NCBI GenBank assembly: GCA_964401615.1
Contig: CAYNZF010000074.1
Span: 1 to 9,885, forward strand
Direction: 5' to 3'
From: JAXGQD01 sp964401615
GTDB taxonomy: Bacteria > Bacillota > Clostridia > Saccharofermentanales > Fastidiosipilaceae
Length of the DNA stretch: 9,885 bases
This document shows, one piece after another, positions 1-6,105 of this stretch (positions are counted from its first letter, which is position 1; every line of letters starts with the position of its first letter). A program made the translations under genes and the position numbers. Below the pieces are notes generated by a model. The model saw only the letters and a list, made by a program, of their open reading frames with translations, did not search any database and was not told where the DNA came from.

Positions 1-1794
1 TTATTTACCGAATTGAGCGTCGTTGTTACCGCTGGTGGAGGTCCACATTTCGAGCATGTTGATCGGGTCGTTGAAGTCAGCGATCCAGCCATTACGTGCC
101 AATGTGAAGTTACCCGCCTTACGGTCGTTCAGGAAGACGTTCCAGTCAGCCGTTTTAATTTCCATGTTGATACCGACTTGGGCCAGGTCCTGCTGCACAA
201 CTTGCGCTATGCCTTCATGACCGGTACCGGAGTTGGTGATGTAGACAAAATCAAGCGGTGTTTCAGCTGAGAGCTTGTCGCCATCAAGTTTGAAGCCGGC
301 TTCTTCGAGCAGAGCCAAGGCGGCATCTACATCAGGTTCGGCCGGATAGTAGCCATCTTCAACAGGATATGTCGTATCTTCATCAACCATTTTGAAGACG
401 CCACCATGACCATCAGACATTCCGGCAGGAATAAAAGAGGTCGCCAGTTTTTGACCGGTTTGAGCGACGGTATCGATGATGTATTGGCGGTCAACCAGAA
501 GGCTGATTGCTCTACGCATAGCGTTGGCTTGTTCAACGGTCTTTCCGGCGAAAACGTCCGAATTGACATTGAAAGTCATGTAGTAAGTGCCGAGTTGTTC
601 AACAATATGGAATTCCGGAGTGTCGATGAGATTGCTGATTTCATCAGCAGGTACAGTGTCTGTGAAATCCAGGTCGCCCGACTGATAAGCTGCATAAATT
701 GCCGCATCATCCGCACTGAGCATGAATTCGAGACGTTCCAGTTTGACTGAATCAGGGTCGTAGTAGTTGGGGTTCTTCACATAGACCATGCTCTCATTGT
801 GGGTCCATTCATCAAGGACAAAAGGACCATTGGAGACAAAGCCTGCTTCAAGAGCCCAGGCACCGGGATTGACCACAGCACCGGCGGCGTCTTTGTAGCC
901 TTCAGCGGATTCAACAACATCCTGCTTCACAGGAAGATAGGTCGGGAAGGCCAGTAAATCCAGGAAGTAAGCAACCGGGTTCTTGAGAACTGCGGTCAAA
1001 GTTTTTCCGTCTTCAGATGCGGTAACATTGATTTCTTTACCGTCTTCGCCGTAACCTTCGAACTGATCAAACATGTAGGAATAGTCAGCAGCCGTTTCCG
1101 GATTGGTGGCACGTTTCCAGGCATATTCGAAGTCTTTAGCGGTCAATTCACTGCCATCAGACCATTTCAGGCCATCTTTCAGCGTGATCACATAGGTTTT
1201 GCCATCTTCAGAAACCGTGTAGCTGTCGGCCAGTTCAGGAACGACCGCACCGGTATCGTCATAGGTAAAAAGACCGGCAAAAGAAGCGAGCGCCAGGCAA
1301 GCACCATCAACGGTGGAGTTGAGGGCCGGGTCAAGACGGTCGGGTTCTGAAGCCAGCTGCAGACGCAGCGTGTCGCTGTCGCCGTTCGTGGCTTTGTGGA
1401 AGAATTTGAAACCGTACTGGTTTGAATAGAATCCTTCAACGTTGGGTTTAGCCAGGAAAATGTCATTGTAGTAGTAGAGCGGGATGAGGGCACCGGTTTC
1501 CATCAGCATATCTTCTGCTTGATGCATCAGGGCCTCACGTGCGACGGTGTCGGTTTCAGCTTTGATGTCTGCAATCAAGGTGTCATATGCAGTCCAGTCA
1601 AGTTTAGCGACGGTCGGGGCCTCGGGGGTGGTTTCAGCAGCGGTAGTGGTTTCTGCCGCAGCGGCTGTTGTGGTTTCTGCTGCAGCCGCGGTGGTTGTTT
1701 CACCGGCAGCAGCTGTGGTGGTCGCACTTGCGCCACAAGCCAGTGTGCCCAAAGCGAGTGTAAGTGTAAGGGCGAGAGCTAAAATTTTCTTCAT
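1..1794 (-). CDS. oppA: Oligopeptide-binding lipoprotein OppA, apparently circularly permuted
   Basis: Extracellular solute-binding protein (SBP_bac_5 family) that would capture peptides for the OppBCDF importer encoded just upstream. It has 597 residues. Residues 1-19 are a signal peptide (MKK, then a Leu/Ala-rich core) ending at Cys20, the likely lipidation site, although TLAC lacks the usual Leu/Val/Ile at -3. Residues 25-56 are a Thr/Ala/Glu repeat linker. Residues 65-136 match what is normally the C-terminal end of this family (AEDMLMETGALIPLYYYND, then KPNVEGFYSN). Residues 141-597 start with the usual mature N-terminus (LRLQLASEPDRLDPALNS) and include WSDGSELTAKDFEYAWKR, SNGPFVLDEW, RRAISLLVDRQYI and GWIADFNDPINMLEMW. 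The protein stops at NNDAQFGK, where the moved segment would normally follow. AGGAGG sits 6 nt before the ATG. The stop codon is the first triplet of the window, so nothing downstream is visible. Family assignment is very secure; peptide specificity is unknown. Confidence 0.93.
   Translation of the reverse strand: MKKILALALTLTLALGTLACGASATTTAAAGETTTAAAAETTTAAAAETTTAAETTPEAPTVAKLDWTAYDTLIADIKAETDTVAREALMHQAEDMLMETGALIPLYYYNDIFLAKPNVEGFYSNQYGFKFFHKATNGDSDTLRLQLASEPDRLDPALNSTVDGACLALASFAGLFTYDDTGAVVPELADSYTVSEDGKTYVITLKDGLKWSDGSELTAKDFEYAWKRATNPETAADYSYMFDQFEGYGEDGKEINVTASEDGKTLTAVLKNPVAYFLDLLAFPTYLPVKQDVVESAEGYKDAAGAVVNPGAWALEAGFVSNGPFVLDEWTHNESMVYVKNPNYYDPDSVKLERLEFMLSADDAAIYAAYQSGDLDFTDTVPADEISNLIDTPEFHIVEQLGTYYMTFNVNSDVFAGKTVEQANAMRRAISLLVDRQYIIDTVAQTGQKLATSFIPAGMSDGHGGVFKMVDEDTTYPVEDGYYPAEPDVDAALALLEEAGFKLDGDKLSAETPLDFVYITNSGTGHEGIAQVVQQDLAQVGINMEIKTADWNVFLNDRKAGNFTLARNGWIADFNDPINMLEMWTSTSGNNDAQFGK
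1387..1602 (-). other. Relocated C-terminal segment of OppA (residues 65-136)
   Basis: These 72 residues run from LDWTAYDTLI to FFHKAT. They carry the sequence pattern that usually closes peptide-binding proteins: a helix with YDxLI and Glu/Asp spacing, then LMHQAEDMLM, then IPLYYYN, then KPNVEGF and a final aromatic-rich strand. Here they lie between the secretion linker and the normal mature N-terminus. The other copy is missing from the C-terminus, so this is a transposition of order within the protein rather than a duplication. Placement is by recognition of the family pattern, not by an alignment I could run. Confidence 0.82.
1627..1722 (-). repeat. Octapeptide-type tandem repeat in the OppA linker
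   Basis: Residues 25-56 are TTTAAAGE, TTTAAAAE, TTTAAAAE, TTTAAE and TT. This is three 8-residue units, a shortened unit and a partial one. It follows the lipidated Cys20 and probably acts as a flexible tether between membrane and binding domain, as in many clostridial binding lipoproteins. The repeat could vary in length by slippage. Confidence 0.85.
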
Positions 1795-1842
1795 TCTTTT
1801 CCTCCTGTTTTTCTTTCGAGAAGTTGTCGTGTCTATTTTCCT

Positions 1843-1879
1843 CTACAATTTATGTAGTTAGAAACAAGTCATTTTGTTT
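1843..1879 (-). other. Two small hairpins in the oppF-oppA intergenic region
   Basis: Two AT-rich inverted repeats lie in the probable 5' leader of oppA: CTACA/TGTAG with a 5-nt loop (1843-1857) and AAACAA/TTGTTT with a 6-nt loop (1862-1879). Neither is GC-rich or followed by a strong U-run, so they are not convincing terminators. They could stabilise the oppA transcript after processing, but no function is shown. Confidence 0.35.
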
Positions 1880-1900
1880 TTTTAATAACAACAATTGTCT

Positions 1901-1929
1901 ATTATAACCGACTATATTCTGCTTTGCCA
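1901..1929 (-). promoter_or_regulatory. Candidate internal promoter for oppA
   Basis: On the minus strand a perfect TATAAT (-10, 1901-1906) lies 17 nt downstream of TGGCAA (1924-1929), a weak match to the -35 consensus. It sits in the 152-nt gap between oppF and oppA, the longest gap in the opp operon, and predicts a leader of about 100 nt. A separate promoter would let the binding protein be made in excess over the membrane components, a common arrangement. The -10 is convincing; the -35 is poor. Confidence 0.5.
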
Positions 1930-1946
1930 CTTTTCTGGTCGAAAGC

Positions 1947-2906
1947 TCAGCGATTATGACAAGCCACCATGTGTTGATTGCCTCTATCCGTCAATTCCGG
2001 TGTCACTTCACTGCAGATCTGCGTGGCGTATTTACAGCGATTGCGGAAAGCACAGCCGCTCGGGATGTGCAGCGGACTCGGGACATCTCCTTCCAGGACG
2101 ATGCGCTGGCTGTTTCTGGCCGTTTTGGGATCAGGCAAAGGAATGGCTGAAAAGAGCGATTCGGTGTAAGGGTGTATCGGCTGATTGATGACATCCATTG
2201 TTTCGGCCATTTCAATAATTTTTCCCAGGTACATCACGGCGATGCGGTCACTCATATAAGAAACAACTAATATGTCATGGGCGATGAAGAGGTAAGAAAG
2301 GTTCAAACGGCCTTGCAGCTCTTTGAACATGTTCAGAATCTGGGCCTGAATGGAAACGTCCAGGGCAGAAACAGATTCATCGCAAACGATAAAGCGAGGG
2401 TCGACAGCCAGAGCGCGGGCAATGCCGATACGCTGGCGCTGGCCGCCGGAAAATTCATGGGCGTAGCGGTTGGCGTGCTCACTGTTCAGGCCGACGGTTT
2501 CTAAAAGACTATGAACCTTATCATCTCGCTCTTTATTGGTTTTGCACAGTTTATGGACGTCCAGGGGTTCACCGACGATATCACCCACGGTCATGCGTGG
2601 ATTGAGTGATGAATAAGGATCTTGAAAAACCATCTGCATTTTTCTGCGATAATGATTGATGTTGTGGGCGGTCACTTCTTCGCCTTCAAAAAAGACCTGG
2701 CCGGAAGTGGGTTTGTAAAGTTGCAGCATGGTGCGGCCGACCGTCGTTTTTCCACAGCCGGACTCCCCTACCAAACCGAGGGTTTCACCCTTTTTGATGT
2801 AAAATGAGACATCGTCCACTGCTTTGAGCGGAAGCGTTTTGAATATTCCTGATTTTACAGGAAAATACTGGCAAAGGTTTTTTACTTCAACTAGATTTTC
2901 AGACAT
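1947..2906 (-). CDS. oppF: Oligopeptide ABC transporter ATP-binding protein OppF
   Basis: One of the two cytoplasmic ATPases that power peptide import. It has 319 residues from the chosen start. Visible motifs in order: Walker A GESGCGKT (47-54), Q-loop Gln95 in VFQDPYSSLNP, signature FSGGQ (152-156), Walker B FIVCDE (172-177), D-loop SALD (180-183) and switch His210 in FIAHD. The C-terminal oligopeptide/dipeptide domain carries Cys285, Cys291, Cys298 and Cys316, the four-cysteine pattern that holds a [4Fe-4S] cluster in DppD-type ATPases. The frame is open further upstream to 2960, but ATG 2906 is chosen because GGAGG lies about 10 nt before it and it overlaps the oppD stop by 8 nt, a sign of translational coupling. 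The residues after the switch His (DILVV) differ from the usual DLSVV. Confidence 0.95.
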   Translation of the reverse strand: MSENLVEVKNLCQYFPVKSGIFKTLPLKAVDDVSFYIKKGETLGLVGESGCGKTTVGRTMLQLYKPTSGQVFFEGEEVTAHNINHYRRKMQMVFQDPYSSLNPRMTVGDIVGEPLDVHKLCKTNKERDDKVHSLLETVGLNSEHANRYAHEFSGGQRQRIGIARALAVDPRFIVCDESVSALDVSIQAQILNMFKELQGRLNLSYLFIAHDILVVSYMSDRIAVMYLGKIIEMAETMDVINQPIHPYTESLFSAIPLPDPKTARNSQRIVLEGDVPSPLHIPSGCAFRNRCKYATQICSEVTPELTDRGNQHMVACHNR

Positions 2907-3918
2907 TTGGCTCGGCCTCCATCCCATCTGACGCGGCGGCAGTAAGTTGCTCGCGCACATTCACCCAACAGGAGGCGAGATGGTCTTCATTAATGCGGAT
3001 TTCCGCAGGTTGTTCTTCCAGGCAGATCTGCATCGCTGATGCACAGCGTGACGCGAAGAAACAACCTTTGGGCAAGTTCAACAAGTCAAGGGGCGTTCCG
3101 GCAATAGGTATCAGTTTTTCATTGGTCTTGGTCAATTTAGGAATGGACCGGATCAAGCCTTTGGTGTATTCGTGACGAGGATTGTAAAATATCTCATCTG
3201 CTGTGCCGCGTTCGCAGACCCGGCCGGCGTACAAGACGATGATCTCATCGCACATGTCTGCAATTACACCAAGATCATGTGTGATCATGATGACCGCCAT
3301 GCCCATTTTTTTCTGAATTTCTTTGATTTGTTCAAGAATCTGCGCCTGGATGGTCACGTCCAAAGCCGTAGTGGGTTCATCCGCAATCAAGATATCGGGT
3401 TCCACGGCCAGGGCCATCGCAATCATGACACGTTGGCGCATGCCGCCGGACAGCTCATGGGGGTATTGTTTGAGACGCTTTTCAGGCTCATTTATGCCGA
3501 CAAGTTCCATCAGTTCGAGTGCTCTCCGGGCCGCTTCACTGTGATTGCGCTGCGTGTGGAGACGGATTCCTTCCGTGATCTGATTGCCGATGGTGTATAC
3601 CGGGTTCAATGAGGTCATAGGATCCTGGAATATGATGCTGATGCGGTCGCCGCGTACTTTTCGCATTTCTTTTTCGCTGAGCTGAACCAGATCCTGGCCG
3701 TCAAGTAAAACCTGGCCTCCGACAATTTTCGCGGCCGGATCGAGAATGCGCATGACCGTGTAGGCTGTGACGCTTTTGCCGGAACCCGACTCACCGACGA
3801 TTCCCAGGACCTTACCTTTTTCCAGATTGAAACTGACGTGGTTGACCGCCTTGATTTCTCCTTCTTCGGTGAAAAAGGTGGTTTGTAAATCTCTTACGCT
3901 TAATAAATTATCACTCAT
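2899..3918 (-). CDS. oppD: Oligopeptide ABC transporter ATP-binding protein OppD
   Basis: Partner ATPase of OppF at the cytoplasmic face of the OppBC channel; 339 residues. Walker A GESGSGKS (42-49), Q-loop Gln98 in IFQDPMTSLNP, signature LSGGM (156-160), Walker B ILIADE (176-181), D-loop around ALDV and switch His214 in ITHD are all intact, so the site should be catalytically competent. LSGGM with Met in the last signature position is usual for OppD/DppD. The C-terminal domain has Cys286, Cys292, Cys299 and Cys317, matching the [4Fe-4S]-binding pattern of this family. The start is 1 nt after the oppC stop, with GAGGAAA in the end of oppC as ribosome binding site. The last eight bases overlap oppF. 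Confidence 0.96.
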   Translation of the reverse strand: MSDNLLSVRDLQTTFFTEEGEIKAVNHVSFNLEKGKVLGIVGESGSGKSVTAYTVMRILDPAAKIVGGQVLLDGQDLVQLSEKEMRKVRGDRISIIFQDPMTSLNPVYTIGNQITEGIRLHTQRNHSEAARRALELMELVGINEPEKRLKQYPHELSGGMRQRVMIAMALAVEPDILIADEPTTALDVTIQAQILEQIKEIQKKMGMAVIMITHDLGVIADMCDEIIVLYAGRVCERGTADEIFYNPRHEYTKGLIRSIPKLTKTNEKLIPIAGTPLDLLNLPKGCFFASRCASAMQICLEEQPAEIRINEDHLASCWVNVREQLTAAASDGMEAEPNV

Positions 3919-3919
3919 T

Positions 3920-5026
3920 TTATTTCCTCAACTTCGGATCGAAGGCGTCGCGCAGGCCATCACCCAGGAGGTTAAAGGCCAAGACGATGAGACAGATCAT
4001 CAGCGCGGGGAAGAACAATTTGAAAGGATAGCTCTGCAGGCCGGAGCGTGCCTGCGAAGCAAGTGAACCGAGACTGGGCATCGGTTTTTGTACACCCAGG
4101 CCGATGAAACTCAAAAAGCTTTCGGTAAAAATGGCCGAAGGGATTTGTAAAGCCGTTGAGATAAAGATAACACCCATGGCATTGGGCAGGACATGCTTGC
4201 GGATGATTCGTCCGGAGCCGGCTCCGATGGATTTCGCAGCCAGAACATATTCGTTTTCCTTGATGCTGAGAATCTGTCCGCGCACCAGCCGGGCCATGCT
4301 GACCCAATAGAGCAAACCATAAACAATAAAGAGGCTGATCATGTTGACACCGATTTTCGCCAGTACGGTCCCGCTCAGCGCATTTTTCAAGGTCTCATCC
4401 AAAACGACTGAAAGTAAAATTATGACCAGGGTATCAGGGAGTGAATAGATGATATCAACGATACGCATCATGATCATGTCGATTTTTCCACCAAAGTAGC
4501 CCGAAATCGAACCGTAAAACAGACCGATCAGCAGGACGACCAAACTGGCAAAAAAGCCCACCGCCAGAGAAACACGGGTTCCATAAATCACACGAACAAA
4601 ATAATCACGGCCGATTTCATCTGTGCCCATGATGTGCGGGAAGATTTCTCCGCCCTCCGCAATATATTTTTCTTCCATTTCCGAATAGGTAAAAGGCGCG
4701 AGGTTAGCCATACCGCGGTCGCGTTTTCCATCCACCCTGATCACTTCATCATAGCCATAGGGCACAAAGCGCGGCACAAAGAAAATCAGTAAGAGTATTA
4801 AAACCAAAACGATAATACTGCCCATGGCTAAATAATTTTTACTGAGTTTTTTTATACCATCTTTAAAAAAAGTGGTCGATTCACGCATGACGTCCTGCTG
4901 CAATTTATCCGCTTCACTGGCAAGTGTGAATTTGGACAGATCAAGCTGCGTACTGAAAACTTGACGCTTGAAATCCGGCTCCGGGACGGCAGCCGAGGTC
5001 AAGCCCTGATTCGATTCGTTGTGCAT
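3920..5026 (-). CDS. oppC: Oligopeptide ABC transporter permease OppC
   Basis: Second membrane subunit of the peptide importer; 368 residues. A hydrophilic N-terminal stretch of about 65 residues precedes the first membrane segment (about 66-86). An external region of about 45 residues follows, then the family hallmark HIMGTDEIGRDYF (131-143) with YGTRVSL. Five further hydrophobic segments surround the EAA coupling loop (about 259-282: EYVLAAKSIGAG, ending in HVLPN), which docks onto the ATPases. The C-terminus is the typical LGDGLRDAFDPKLRK. The ribosome binding site AAAGGAAA is upstream of the ATG. It lies 41 nt after oppB and 1 nt before oppD, clearly one operon. Confidence 0.95.
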   Translation of the reverse strand: MHNESNQGLTSAAVPEPDFKRQVFSTQLDLSKFTLASEADKLQQDVMRESTTFFKDGIKKLSKNYLAMGSIIVLVLILLLIFFVPRFVPYGYDEVIRVDGKRDRGMANLAPFTYSEMEEKYIAEGGEIFPHIMGTDEIGRDYFVRVIYGTRVSLAVGFFASLVVLLIGLFYGSISGYFGGKIDMIMMRIVDIIYSLPDTLVIILLSVVLDETLKNALSGTVLAKIGVNMISLFIVYGLLYWVSMARLVRGQILSIKENEYVLAAKSIGAGSGRIIRKHVLPNAMGVIFISTALQIPSAIFTESFLSFIGLGVQKPMPSLGSLASQARSGLQSYPFKLFFPALMICLIVLAFNLLGDGLRDAFDPKLRK

Positions 5027-5067
5027 ATCTATTTCCTTTACTTCGAAAGCATTCTTTTAGACTGGGA

Positions 5068-5979
5068 TCAGCTGAATTTTATCCGGGGATCAACCAATTT
5101 ATAAATCAAGTCGCTGAGCAGATTTAAAACGACCATCAGGACCGCCAAAAATATGGTCGTGCCCATGATCATGGGATAATCACGGTTCTGAATGCCGGTC
5201 ACGAACTTAGAGCCCAGACCACCAATGGTAAATACCGTTTCGACCACCATGCTGCCGGTCAAAATGTAGGCCAGCATGGGTCCGATGTAAGTGACAACAG
5301 GCAAAACCGCATTGCGCAGGCCATGTTTAAAAGTGACCATGACGAAGGACACGCCCTTGGCGCGCGCAGTACGGATGTAGTCTTGTCCGAGCACATCCAG
5401 CATGCTCGATTTGGTCAAGCGCGTAATGTAGGCCATCGGGTACATGGACAGCGCGATGACCGGCAGCAGTAAATTGGGATTGTTCAGGTTAAAAACAGGA
5501 ATCCACTTCAACTGCAGGCTGAATATCAGTAAGAGGAGTGTGGCCAGCACAAAACTGGGGACTGAAACAAGAAAAGTCGTGAGAAAAACGATCAGCCGGT
5601 CCGGCCAGCGATTGCGGAAAAGCGAAGCGACGGTTCCCAGGGTCAGGCCGAGAAAAAGTGCGACCAAAGCTGCCATTCCGCCGATTGTCGCCGATACCTT
5701 GAAAGCCGTGAAAATTTCTGTGCTGATTTCGCGTCCCGACTTTAAAGAAATCCCAAAATTGCCTTCTGCAAGATTTCCTAAATAATAGGTAAACTGTTTG
5801 GAGACCGGCTCATTTAGATGAAAGCGTTCTTCCAGGACGCGCTTTATGGCCGGATCCGTAGCTTTTTCTTTATTGAATGGACCTCCGGGTACAGCGTTCA
5901 TCGTGAAAAAAGTCAAAGTAATAACGATAAACACCGTCACAATCGCGAGCAATACTCGCTTAAGTGTGTAACGCCACAT
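5068..5979 (-). CDS. oppB: Oligopeptide ABC transporter permease OppB
   Basis: First membrane subunit of the peptide importer; 303 residues, normal for the family. Membrane segment 1 spans about residues 9-29 and ends in the family motif FFTMNAVPGGPF. The external loop holds the ERFHLNEPVSKQFTYYLGN pattern, with GNFGISL following. The EAA loop that contacts the ATPases is at 200-227 (DYIRTARAKGV, then HGLRNAVLP). The C-terminus LIYKLVDPRIKF is typical. AGGAGG lies 7 nt before the ATG and is the strongest ribosome binding site of the operon. A 6-bp hairpin directly precedes it. As first gene behind a candidate promoter, it heads the opp operon. Confidence 0.95.
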   Translation of the reverse strand: MWRYTLKRVLLAIVTVFIVITLTFFTMNAVPGGPFNKEKATDPAIKRVLEERFHLNEPVSKQFTYYLGNLAEGNFGISLKSGREISTEIFTAFKVSATIGGMAALVALFLGLTLGTVASLFRNRWPDRLIVFLTTFLVSVPSFVLATLLLLIFSLQLKWIPVFNLNNPNLLLPVIALSMYPMAYITRLTKSSMLDVLGQDYIRTARAKGVSFVMVTFKHGLRNAVLPVVTYIGPMLAYILTGSMVVETVFTIGGLGSKFVTGIQNRDYPMIMGTTIFLAVLMVVLNLLSDLIYKLVDPRIKFS

Positions 5980-5992
5980 ATGTCCCCCTCCT

Positions 5993-6008
5993 GTCGCAAG
6001 CGTGCGAC
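5993..6008 (-). promoter_or_regulatory. Perfect hairpin immediately before the oppB ribosome binding site
   Basis: GTCGCACGCTTGCGAC forms a 6-bp stem (GTCGCA/TGCGAC) with a 4-nt loop. In the minus-strand RNA it ends 1 nt before AGGAGG. It lies downstream of the candidate opp promoter, so it would be in the mRNA leader. It could protect the 5' end, affect ribosome access, or act at the DNA level as a small operator. Only the symmetry is directly visible. Confidence 0.45.
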
Positions 6009-6028
6009 TGAAATTTAAGTGATTACAC

Positions 6029-6057
6029 AGTATAAATTAAATAGCCGCATACAACAA
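6029..6057 (-). promoter_or_regulatory. Candidate promoter of the opp operon
   Basis: On the minus strand TTGTTG (-35, 6052-6057) and TATACT (-10, 6029-6034) are separated by 17 nt. They lie in the 126-nt gap upstream of oppB. The predicted transcript would start near 6022 and have a leader of about 43 nt. The position and near-consensus -10 support a housekeeping sigma factor promoter. No clear operator other than the hairpin at 5993-6008 is seen. Confidence 0.55.
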
Positions 6058-6075
6058 GCATTGCTGACTGCACTT

Positions 6076-6095
6076 AAAACGGCCCTATATGGGGC
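6076..6095 (-). terminator. Weak possible terminator after the MFS gene
   Basis: Eleven bases after the MFS stop codon the minus strand has GCCC, a 6-nt loop and GGGC, followed two bases later by TTTT. The stem is only 4 bp and the U-run is short, so termination would be weak. Its position between the MFS gene and the opp promoter fits a transcription unit boundary. Confidence 0.35.
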
Positions 6096-6105
6096 TTGAA
6101 GGAAT

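Noticed and set aside
1..1794. OppA as a truncated or frameshifted pseudogene
   Set aside because: The apparently missing C-terminal part is present at the front of the same open frame and all internal family segments are intact.
1547..1861. Plus-strand Val/Ala-rich open frame
   Set aside because: It is the antisense reading of the Thr/Ala/Glu repeat of oppA and has no independent coding support.
2907..2960. Longer OppF starting at 2960
   Set aside because: It would extend deep into oppD, while ATG 2906 has GGAGG at proper spacing and begins with the family-typical MSENLVEVKNL.
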